This document shows positions 11,653 through 21,055 of a stretch of DNA of 43,370 bases, one piece after another. Both the position numbers and the translations under genes were made by a program. The first letter of the stretch is position 1. Every line of letters starts with the position of its first letter. The stretch is from Cudoniella acicularis (taxonomy: Eukaryota; Ascomycota; Leotiomycetes; Helotiales; Helotiaceae): NCBI GenBank assembly GCA_013054445.1, contig JAAMPI010000318.1:1-43370 (forward strand). The letters run 5' to 3'. The notes below the pieces were generated by a model. It was not told where the DNA came from. It saw only the letters and a program-made list of their open reading frames with translations, and searched no databases.

Positions 11653-13444
11653 ATGGGGAAGGGAAAGTGGGATAATTGGGATTGAGACTAGACATGATAT
11701 AATTAATGGTAGTAATGAGTCTTATGATACCTATGGTTAGCATTTTCCTTTAGTAGTCAGTATCTAGGTAAGATGCACAGGTCACCGCCTCGAATTTCCT
11801 CTCAAAGACACTCGAGTCATGCTCTGCATTCCAAGAAAGAACTAGACAAGTGATCACCTCTCCGCTAATTTATGACTTGTCTTCCTAGATCATGGGACTT
11901 CTGACTTGAGAAGTCTTTTCTATCGATCTCAAAAATACGAGAATACTCGGCCGATCTGCCGAAAGGCCCGAAACTGCCGAAGCCGAAGCCGAAGCCGATA
12001 TTTCTCAGATGTGAAGATGCTAAAAGCAGACTTTGTTAAATTTTGAGCCCTCTATTCTACATCTAAAATTTCTGATACATTATAGCTATCCCGCAACATG
12101 CCAACATCGCTCGCTCATTCCCAACTGCCAGATTCTTGCCAAAAAATAACCCACGTCTATAAAAAAAAATATGTACATTATTGATTCAACGGCAAAAGAG
12201 GTATGCAAATCTTTCTGGTTAACATAGTTGCCAATCATTTTTGGTGGTTATTTAATGCTATTGAAGTGTTTTGGCAGGGGTTGAACGCTGAATCGCAGCT
12301 TCGCGATATCGACTATAAAACTACAAAATGTCAAAACAACGACAAAAATTAAATCATGTCCGTTTTAAGCAGTTTTTCGACAGGTTGTGGTACATTTCGC
12401 AAAGGTCACAACGCTTGTAATTCTATTCCTCGCTGCTTCGTAGCATTTACTTTTATAAAAGCCTAAAAAATAAAAACCTCCGAAACATCATTTATAAATA
12501 AAATAAAAGTATAAATTTTATCTTAATTTTCCGAAACATCAATAATTTCATACATAGAAATTTTCAAATGTTTGTCTGCCCTGTGGTGTTACTTCTCGAG
12601 GGCGGAGCATGCATGCTCGTAAAGGCTGACGAGAACCATATTTCCCCAACAAATCCCAGCAGAGACGGCGAAATGTGCGTAATCTGTGAGAAAGGCTGTG
12701 CCGCCGAGACAGCAGGAGATTTTATTGTTTAATTGAAATTTACTGGTTTTGTGTGGTGTTCGTGCGAATCGTGCTGAAACACCTGGCTCGTATTATATCG
12801 ATGAATAGTGTAGGCGGTTGGCATGCGTGGTTCAAGTTGGTTGAGTATATCCTCTTCACAAAATCGATGCAGAATTTTTTTTAAACACTGGAAATTATCT
12901 CAATGTCAATTTAATAGCCTTTAAAGTTCTTTTATGGCTGCCGGCGAGCTCAAAAACGCGGGGACTTTAGGTCGGAAATGGTGTAGCTGTCAAGCGTTGA
13001 ATGACAAAATGCAGTACAGTATGGAGTGGTTAAGCTCATTTTTACGAATCTTACTGCAGAGGGGCTGTATATTTCCAAGGACCAAGGAACGTGCCACGGC
13101 CCACTTGCCGGATAAAAAGGCGTTTACTACCCTGGTTTAGTTGATTTGAGGCTCAGGTAAAGTTCAGCCCCATTATCATGAGATGAGAGGAAGCGTGACC
13201 CTGGAGGCAAGATGGACCCTTTCATGGAATTAGAGACCCGAAAGTCACACTCAAGAGTCAAAGGAGGTTTATTTAAAACTAGCAATGCAATCTAAAAAGA
13301 AAATGATGAAAACTATATAAGTACAGCTGGAAGCTGATCTTTTCTTCTTCTCTCATCTGCTTTATCACTTCATCACTTCATCCAAATTCAGTTCCAAATT
13401 ACTACTCAAATTAAATCAATAAGAATTAATTCACTTACCTCACT
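11653..13444. other. 1.8-kb AT-rich intergenic stretch
   Basis: No gene is supported; the only moderate frame (68 codons at 12934) has no recognisable features. A short hexanucleotide microsatellite (GCCGAA-type, about four units) lies near 11976-11998. A TATA box near 13314 precedes the secreted-protein pseudogene at the right end. Confidence 0.5.
13314..13320 (+). promoter_or_regulatory. TATA box of the secreted-protein pseudogene
   Basis: TATATAA lies 125 bp before the pseudogene ATG and is followed by a pyrimidine-rich stretch (TCTTTTCTTCTTCTC) typical of fungal transcription starts. The promoter therefore still looks intact although the coding frame is broken. Confidence 0.45.
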
Positions 13445-13906
13445 ATGCGTTCATCACTTACTTTCCTCGCAACAGCTCTCCTCATCCCTACCATCTTCTC
13501 ACTGCTCAATCCAAAGATTCACACCTCAATTTCTACTCGAGACGATGCTCTTTCCACCAGAGACGACTTATCGGGCTAGATCCTCAGTTTGTACACCGGT
13601 ATCAACTGCAGCGGAGAGAACACAGATGGCTTCGATGGCCCAACCGCCGATGGACAATGCCACAACATCGATTCAGCATCAACACTCCTGTCCGCCAAAG
13701 GCACTTGAAAACTGGGCAAATTAGGCGGATTTATCATCACGGTATTTCCGCAGGAGAATTGCAAGCAGCCAAAGAACTGGTTTGCCTCGGCCAGCAAGCT
13801 GTCCCAGGAAATTCAATATAATGAGCAGTGTGCCACTAAGATCTTTTCCACAAAAAACCAGATGACTTGGAAGAGTTATATTATTCAGGCGATCCCGAAT
13901 AACTAA
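13445..13906 (+). pseudogene. Small cysteine-containing secreted protein, two nonsense codons
   Basis: One frame runs 153 codons from ATG 13445 to TAA 13904, interrupted by TAG (13577-13579) and TGA (13706-13708). It begins with a signal peptide (MRSSLTFLATALLIPTIFS) and a short propeptide-like stretch with two RDD repeats. After the first stop it continues ILSLYTGINCSGENTDGF and, after the second, GGFIITVFPQENC, IQYNEQC and a C-terminal NQMTWKSYIIQAI. Four Cys in the mature part suggest two disulfides. Coherence of composition across both stops argues that it was one gene. TAG could come from CAG and TGA from CGA by single C-to-T changes. The family is unknown to me. An intron removing a stop is possible, but I saw no good donor/acceptor pair. 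Confidence 0.6.
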
Positions 13907-15202
13907 GGGTGGTGTTGGATTCCGGAGAAGCTAAGGCGCGAGGTGTTTACATTCATGTTGGAGTTGCATTGCATATTGTGTCGATTTCATGAATTTTTGG
14001 CGATTGGCGAGCAATTGGATTTTTGAGTTTTTTTACTTTATTAATTTTCTGTAAATCTCTTTCAGGAGTAGCTAGGGAGAAGAATGATACCTAGATGACT
14101 CGTACTTACGACAAGGTCTTATGCGAAAGTCATGCCTGTAAGCCCGGGTTCAAGTTGAGGTATCGAAATTCCCTGATTTTCCTTGGAGGCTTGGAAGGTA
14201 TTTCAAAAGGGTAAGCAGATGAAGAAGTCGCTGTTGTTATTGCTATTGTGAGGGAATGTGTGGATTAGCTAAGGAGGGACCGAGATCGGATTGCTCCTTC
14301 CGTATTTTCCGAGCCCTCCAAATAACATCATCTCTTCTTACCTTAACTTGTTTCCCATCAACTTTTCATCATTTCTCACTCTTCTTCATCAAAACCTCCC
14401 TGTCTTCGTTCTTTGCAATGTATTTGCTGGTTTCTCTACGATCAATCGCCAATAGCTGTATGACCACGACCTTGCGTCTCTTGCTGGGATCGAGCAATCG
14501 AATGACTTCCCTGGACAGAAAACCTCAAATGCAACAACGCCACAATGGAGGCTCCCAGCTCACAATAAATATTACCGATTAGGAGTCGTCCAATCTTTGG
14601 GTGGTTTTATTGCCAATTCCGAAGGAAAAACTGTGACAACTTTTCCTGTTTTCCGTCGATGCTTTTCAGATAAGATACTTCTCAGCACGGCTGTCCACTC
14701 TCACCTCGTGGCATTTTGCTGCTCTAGGTTACTCGACTTGGTGCGCAGACTCACATCTTCGACACGAAATCAGAAAAAGACCATGTTCTGTCTGGTCTTG
14801 AAACCATTGTCGTATGTTTGAACACTTTGGCTGTTGAATCGACTCACCTTGAATCAACAAATCTAGTCCGATAACTATACAACTAAAATAGTTGAAAATT
14901 TGAAAAGAGCTCGGAACGCTCGTGTATAACCCTTGCATCTGTCCCCAAGCTTCATGCAATATATTCAAAAGTATCGGCGTCGAAGTCGACACAGGTGTCA
15001 AGGTTCTTCTCGCAGTCTTCCAAGCTTTGATCAACGTTCCATTTTGGTCGTCTTTGATGTCTATGATACCACAAGCGTAGCCTATATCTCTTGTCCCGCA
15101 AGTCTCTCTACCTACAAGTGTCAATGCTCCCAATTTATAACTCCATCTATATGTTTTAAACAAGTTCTCTTACATCTAACAAATTAAATACGTGCCGAAG
15201 GG
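13907..15202. other. Intergenic, no convincing gene
   Basis: Several frames of 70-144 codons occur (+ 14256-14582, + 14597-14821, - 14729-15163). None shows a known motif, a signal peptide or a good start context. The minus-strand frame lies downstream of the PAQR stop and may be 3' UTR. I leave them uncalled. Confidence 0.45.
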
Positions 15203-16353
15203 CTAACATCGCCTCGTGGCGGGATTATGATTGTAATCGAAAGCCTTCATCATGCCAATCAGATGCACCAAAGCACCTAGAACGGCAAAAATATGGAATA
15301 CTTGATGAGAATTTCCCCAAATATCAAATGACCCAGGCTTCAAGCACTCAGGAAATCTAGTCTGAGTAGTCAACCAAGGTCAGCATCAGTTCAAGAAGTC
15401 TGAAAGCTTGCAAAATCAAAATATTTCACTACTCATTAATACTTACCGCGTAAATACAAGCGCCGGTAACGTATAGGCCCGCTTCTAATACGAGCCACCA
15501 CCAGCCCATTTGCAAGGCCGCTTGCTCGCGGCCAAAGAGGTTGGCTGCATGTGTCATTGGCACTGCTCCGGAGAGCAGGATAATGCCAAAAACGACCGCT
15601 CGAACAAATCGCCATTTGGGGGCGCGAAATCGTGGGATGGTGAAAATGAGACCACCGATAATAGTAATGACAGTGATCTGTTAAAATGTCAGTTTCTTCA
15701 GTCAGACTTGCAATGGAAGCTGCAAGTGCAGCTGGGAACCATACCTCAATCGAATAAGTTATCCACGCCGTGGGCTCGCAGTAGAATCCATAATATGTCC
15801 CTGAATATACAGTTCCACAAATCAAACACAAGATACCATAAAGGTCCAAGAGGAGCCAATTATGGTAAACCCGATGTGAATGGTTTCCCACGGTATGGAA
15901 AAACGCCGAGAAGCCAAAACAAATAAAAGCACCAGCGAAGAAACTAGCAAATATCCCCAAATCGTACACATCCGCGGTCTGATATCTCGGCACGAGACTA
16001 TAATAAATAAATGCACCGCCAGCGACGAATACCAATGCGCCTAGCAAGTGCGAATAAATGTTGGCCGTTTGGTTGTGCACATACGCCAGGCTTGCAAGCG
16101 AGGCCCGGTACGAATTTGACACCTTCCTGTAACCACCATGGAGGAATTCATTGTCCTGTTGCCAGTGTTCTATTTCGTGCCATGCATACAGACGGATCTT
16201 GTTTGCTGTTTCCGAGATGGAATTCCGTCTCTTGCCGTCCTTCTCCTGAGGCACGTGTTTCTCGCTGCGGCGACGCGTACCCTTGCCGCGATTTCGCCCC
16301 GACGGCTTCCTCTCGGAATCGTGGGAGTGGAAGTCCGTGAGGATTGGCTCCAT
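15203..16353 (-). CDS. PAQR / hemolysin-III family seven-TM protein (AdipoR/Izh type)
   Basis: Fungal members (yeast Izh proteins) are integral membrane proteins tied to zinc, sterol and sphingolipid metabolism, related to adiponectin receptors. Three exons: 15745-16353, 15447-15677 and 15203-15361, with introns of 67 nt (GTATGG donor) and 85 nt (GTAAGT donor), both phase 0; 332 residues. A basic cytosolic N-terminus of ~50 residues precedes the conserved WHEIEHWQQDNEFLHGGYR. The zinc-site elements of the family are visible: SAFFHTVGNHSHR, the Asp in LLLDLYGI, and FDIWGNSHQVFHIF in the last exon with the terminal HxxxH. Seven hydrophobic spans can be followed. The last exon was found by hand: the simple open frame runs out in intron 2, and splicing recovers TRFPECLKPGSFDIWG. 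Confidence 0.92.
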
Positions 16354-16863
16354 GGTTGAAAAATGGATGGAGTTTTTAGTCTAGCCTGGCGATGGGACGC
16401 AGGAGATTGGATGGGCGCTTCAGAATTGCATTGTCGTGAGGTTTAGAGGAAAGGGGAGCGAAGTACCGTGTGAGAACTTGAGGAGGCGACGAAATAATTT
16501 GTAGATTCTGGACCGAGCACGACTCAGCAAGGGTGGCGAAATTGGAATTCGGTAGCTAAGGTCGCTTGGCGATTTTCACGAACACGTACCGGTGCTTGGT
16601 TTGATAACTATGGATCAGGATTCAGGAGGGCGCGATATCATCTCGGGTACGAGTGTACGAAAACGATAAGCGAAGTTACGAGTCAAGGTCCCGAGAAACT
16701 TAAGGTCTCGGGAACCATCCTTGCTTTTTTGTGTCACTTCAGCCTTGTTCCTCATCAAGTGTTATTTTTATATTCTCGGTTATATATTTGTCTTTCTTCT
16801 ATGCCTTTAATGGATTGCTCATTATTGTCGTTATCTGAACTGTTGTCTTGTCTTCTCTAAAGA
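16354..16863. other. Intergenic between two minus-strand membrane-protein genes
   Basis: It should contain the PAQR promoter and the 3' UTR of the TLC gene. Nothing further is recognisable. Confidence 0.4.
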
Positions 16864-17830
16864 TCATTTCTTCTTGTCTGCAGAAGAGGGAGTGAACCGC
16901 TTCTTGATCGCAGCAATCATCTTGCCTAGCCAGAACACATTCAAGACCTGCAAAGTAATATGGCCGCCGAGATATAATACCACAAGCCACATAGGTAGTG
17001 ACCTGTCTCGTCCGAATCTCATCATCTCATCATTTGTGCTTAATTTCGAGTTGGGATCGAAATGCAAGGCATTCCAAACATCTCGATATATGTTGACAGA
17101 AGAGTATGCGCCCCAGACTATACGGCAACTGAAGAATACAGAAATGAGCGCAAAGCCGTTGTATAATTGCGCCTTTGAGCCTGTCATGCCGAGTTTATCA
17201 AAAAACCAGTGAAAGTTGAGGAATGGCGTTGAAAGTTCGTAAAGCATGAAAACGCAGCCGTAGTAATTGAAAATGGGACGCTGAAATTTGGTCAGTACAC
17301 ACTCACCTTTGCTTTCCCCAAAATAAAATTGGCAGGGAAGGAAGTCTTACAAATCCAAGAGTGTATGTCAAGAGACAACTCGAAGCATGCGTAAGCATAC
17401 CAACCCCAAAGACATCCAAATACCGAATCATGACAGTCAAGTCGAAAAGGAAGTATCCTGCTGCAAGCGCCTGCACCATTCCTGCCGCCCCAGTATAACC
17501 CCACATTCTCTCCTCTAAGTTCATGCCCTTCCTCTCTTTATCTGAAGCCATAACCCACAGTGCAAGAGCACTGATTGAACAGCTCTGCACCATTGATACA
17601 CAATGCATATTCCATCTTAGCTTACTCTCCCACGACAGCCTCTTATATTCTTGCGGAAGAAATAAACCCGATAAAGGAGGCGCAAGCCATTCGAAGATAA
17701 CGTGGTAGACCGCGAAAGCAAAGAGTATTTCGTGGATATGGAGGGGTAATGAGTATAAATGGAGGGAGTCACACAGAGGTTGGACCAGCTGCTGAAGGAA
17801 CGGTACGGGCGGGAAGAAGGGATCGAGCAT
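16864..17830 (-). CDS. TLC-domain membrane protein (TMEM56/TLCD type)
   Basis: TLC (TRAM-LAG1-CLN8) domains occur in ER multi-pass proteins linked to lipid synthesis, transport or sensing; this one resembles the TMEM56-like branch rather than ceramide synthase. Exons are 17351-17830 and 16864-17280, with a 70-nt intron (GTAAGA...TTTCAG) in phase 0; 298 residues. The splice joins TYTLGF to RPIFNYYGC, followed by LYELSTPFLNFHWFFDKL, a strong family signature. About six hydrophobic spans are present, and a Lys-rich end (SSADKKK) resembles a KKxx-type ER-retrieval tail. Before the intron are the conserved MHCVSMVQS and FDLTVMIRYLD. Its exact substrate cannot be told from sequence. Confidence 0.85.
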
Positions 17831-19298
17831 GGTGCTGAGGGTTGACCTTTGAGTTGATACTAGAATATGGCACAGTCAATACAGACTGCCAGGTGCGAAA
17901 TGCGTCCAAAGGGAGGAGTGAAGCCACCTACGTGCCTGATCAAGTCTTGGGGCTAGTGAAGGGTACTATCTTGCACGTGGGAACCTCGATGAATAACGGG
18001 ATAGCGGGCGTCTCAGCCTTCGAAGCTTGACAACGCCTCTCCAAACGACTTCAATGAGGGTACAAAAGCAAAAGCCTGCGTGCGTTTGTGAGAGGGCGTG
18101 AGCAAAGAGGGGGAGGTTGGAGTTCCGAGTCGAGCCAAGCATTACTCGAGGGGACGCCTTGACTTCTCACACGGCACGGACAAGTGCATCAGCCGCGTAG
18201 GCAGCGCAGCGCACGGCGACGTCGTGATCCCCAGCTTCTTGCCGGCGTTCACCGTGTTTTCTCTTTTGGCCTGAAGGCCAAGGGCCTCTCGAGCTGGACC
18301 CTTGGACCCAGCTGGTCAGCCACAGGCCAGTGGGCCAATTGTCGTGACGAACCGATGTTGCGGTTGCGGAAGCGGAATCTAGATGCATGGTCGGGGTTGT
18401 TATGCAGGGTCCGGAGGGTCCTTCTTGGCGATAAAATCATCGATTGGATGATTGGATCAGATCTCTAGGCGAATGTGATTTTTGACTTTCTGATCATGTT
18501 GGTCTGGAGTCTGGATAGGCTTTTCAAGTCACAAAAGGTTCATTGTCATGATTCGTGAAAGGCGGCATTGTAGCTGTTGTTTTTATGGTTGAAGTGACGT
18601 TTGATTGAGGCCTTTTTTACAAGGTTAGATGTACATCGTACCGTCGTACTCGCATAGGTTATCCCCGGGATTTCGCTTTGGCAACTGCTGAGACCCATTC
18701 ATCATATGACTTCAATATAACATTCGGTTTTATTTGAGTCTTGAAAACTTCTTGTTGCTTTTAATATATTCTTCGTATAATTATTTTTTATTTTGTCAAA
18801 AAAAGAGATTCAGAAGTGTATCCTTAAATAAATAGCTTTTGTATTTAATCATAATCAAGAATATTATTCTGGTAGAGAAGTTGGGGACGAGTTTAGCTTT
18901 TTTAGAAGATGTAAACCTATCTGCGAATGAGATTTACAGTGTGATTTTGTATTCTCATGTGGGATGGGTAGAGTTAGCTTGAGGAAATGTTTTAAAAAGG
19001 AGATATTCACAATGTGTGGGGTTTTCAGAGAAAGAAATGTCATGTGCTATGTATCATAAACTGTGAGATATGAGGCACAACTTATGCTTAAATGCTACAC
19101 GAGTTTATTATAGCTTAGGGTTATTGGATAAGAACATCCATCTATAAGTACGTAGGAGAAACATGAGGCGCAAATAGAATTGAAAATGAACCTTATAAAT
19201 TCCGAGAAATATCATTTTCTTTTTTCCCCCGGCTTTTGCAACAATAGATGAGAAACTGAAAGAGTTTAAACAGAATATCGATTTGGGAATATTTTATA
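17831..19298. other. 1.5-kb intergenic stretch with a GC-rich block
   Basis: A GC-rich block at about 18150-18440 lies upstream of the TLC gene, with short palindromic words such as GGCCAAGGGCC and the near-repeat GGACCCTTGGACCCAG. Frames across it (+ 18184-18468, - 18167-18388) are Arg-rich and look like products of GC bias. The remainder is AT-rich and without a gene. Confidence 0.45.
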
Positions 19299-19574
19299 TT
19301 AAAAAGTCGATGAATCTATGAAATACTGAGGACTCTCGGTGTTCGCTTCCTTCCAGCTTAGGTGGACAGCATGTCTAGCTCGTCCAACAGTATAGCAGCT
19401 AAAGCGGACCGTAATCTTTAAGAAAAGCCGGAAAGCTAGACCAATCCCCACCGGAAACAATGCAAACAAAACAACCAACAAAATCAAATAATGTATTCCT
19501 AGGAAGCAGGTAACTCGCTTGAAAAGCATGAAGAAATTCGTAGTATGCTTTTCATTGCCCTTTAGTTCTTCCAT
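19299..19574 (-). CDS. Possible small membrane protein, 91 residues
   Basis: This single open frame has a charged N-terminus (MEELKGNEKHTTN), then hydrophobic sequence from residue ~20 to 55 (HYLILLVVLFALFPVG followed by LAFRLFLKI), then a polar tail. One or two transmembrane helices are likely. It is isolated between the TLC and MICOS-like genes, with no homology I recognise. The orderly charged-hydrophobic-polar layout is the only support, and a chance frame is about as likely. Confidence 0.3.
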   Translation of the reverse strand: MEELKGNEKHTTNFFMLFKRVTCFLGIHYLILLVVLFALFPVGIGLAFRLFLKITVRFSCYTVGRARHAVHLSWKEANTESPQYFIDSSTF

Positions 19575-19987
19575 TTGGTGTTTTTCTCTCTAGTTTTTGG
19601 GTTAGCTTAGGGAATATCTCGCTTTTTACACAGTGTGTAAATGAAGAAAGAGAGCGTGCGTGCCGCTGTTGTTACGGAGAATGGCCAGAGGGGTAGAGAG
19701 AGGGAAATTTCGCAACGACCCGAGATTGACTGGAATGGAACCGTGCGAGAAGTATGCCCATACCGTTGATGAAGCAGCCTCTTTTGCTACATTGTGAAGA
19801 ACAATAGCTATTTTTTCAGCAAGATAGATAAAAGAGAACCCACAAATTTACCAAAACTTTTAGATGAATCGCATCTAATTAGCCTAGGTAGATGTTCAGC
19901 AGCAGTTGGGTGAGGGGGTAGCCATGTAAACGGAAGAAAATTCTATTGTTTGTACAGTGACCATACCCTACATGCCTTGACGATCAT

Positions 19988-20831
19988 TCATTTTCCCTTT
20001 TTAACCCATCCCTCAACAGCTTCTCGTCCGGAGCTAACCTTATCATCCACAATGTTGACTGCTTGCTGAGTATGAATTCTGGCCATCCTCCACGCCTTCT
20101 CAATTCCCTCTCTCGTCCGAATATGTCCATCGGCAACCGCAGGAAATCGTTGTTCGTACTTCCATACCTGGTCTGAGACGTTCCTCATTGTAATCGGCAA
20201 CACAATCCATCCTGCGCCAATTCCGATTGCTAGAGGTATGGCTGCCCTTAGAACGATGTTTCGATTTCTCGATACAATGCTTCCAGTCATAGCCGCAACA
20301 AGAACATAGAGAGATCCTGGCATCAGCTTCTCCCCGGATTGCGGTGGGGGTGCTAATGAAGCGATTGTGCTTGTGAAGCTCGATTCCAGATCCATTACAG
20401 AATCCATAATTTCGTTGACCTTGTTCTCAGCAGCGGCAGCGTGTCCATAGATAAACATGCGCGTCTTTCCTATCTGCACAGCAAGGCGGTCTGTTGGAGT
20501 CGGGGACGAGGATTTTGTCGGGGTTGAGGCCGGAGGGGTGCTCGGAGGACTGGTTTTCGCAGGAGGGGGCGGTGCGATCTCGAGGTCATCGTATATTGGC
20601 TTCCTTGGCTATGCAATGATTAGCTTGAGTCAACTATTATTTTAGCCATGGAAAATACTCACTTCTGGCCCCTTGGGAGACTCCGCATGCAGAGTAGATT
20701 TGGGGAAAAGAGCTACCCCGGCCACGAGGGCTCCAGCAGCTACGGGAGCAAAGCGCTACGAAGGTCAGTCAACAGTGGTCAATTGAGGGATAGATATTAC
20801 GGACCTGCCGCAGGAACAGTCGTGAAGCCAT
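19988..20831 (-). CDS. MICOS complex subunit, ApoO family (MIC26/MIC27 type)
   Basis: ApoO-family proteins sit in the mitochondrial inner membrane and help shape cristae junctions in the MICOS complex. Three exons were reconstructed: 20805-20831 (MASRLFLRQ), 20663-20755 and 19988-20608, with introns of 49 nt and 54 nt in phase 0; 246 residues. Visible parts are a basic N-terminal targeting segment, a short hydrophobic stretch (APVAAGALVAGVALFP), a Pro/Ser/Thr-rich linker after KPIYDDLEIAPP, then the ApoO core with PGSLYVLVAAMTGSI and a second hydrophobic span (AIPLAIGIGAGWIVLP), ending in a charged amphipathic tail. The first intron has a GTCCGT donor, which is unusual, so exon 1 is the least certain part. 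It is divergent from OCT1. Confidence 0.82.
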
Positions 20832-21055
20832 GGCTCAATTGGCGACGATATATGAGCTCAATGGAGTCGAAGTCTTGAATCCGAGGTTGAGGCAGGAATG
20901 TTGAAATCGCGTGTTTTCTTATGCGGGCCAATGCAACCTTGCACAATATCTTCATAAAATTCTGGGTCGGCCTGAGCCTTGTGATGTCAAGGCTCGAGCC
21001 CGCCTCGCCCTTCATCTACACATGGTTTTGGCACATGTTCCACGGAGCAGAGAAA
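20832..21055. promoter_or_regulatory. Bidirectional promoter shared by two mitochondrial-protein genes
   Basis: Only 224 bp separate the start codons of the MICOS-like gene (-) and OCT1 (+). No TATA box is clear. Because both products act in mitochondria, co-expression through shared elements is plausible, but no specific site can be named. Confidence 0.55.

Noticed and set aside
13577..13708. Stop-codon readthrough or selenocysteine for the secreted protein
   Set aside because: TAG and TGA both occur, fungi of this group lack selenocysteine insertion, and no readthrough context is visible.
14146..14155. GGGTTCAAGT resembling a tRNA B box
   Set aside because: No A box at the right distance upstream and no acceptor or anticodon stem can be folded around it.
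14729..15163. 144-codon frame on the minus strand below the PAQR gene
   Set aside because: No known domain, no signal peptide, begins just downstream of the PAQR stop; probably 3' UTR or chance.
18167..18468. Overlapping frames on both strands in the GC-rich block
   Set aside because: Arg/Ala-rich translations on both strands are expected from GC bias; no motif and no start context.
20921..21055. Longer N-terminus for OCT1 from an upstream ATG
   Set aside because: The extra 45 residues are hydrophobic and lack presequence features; the ATG at 21056 begins a proper Arg-rich targeting peptide.
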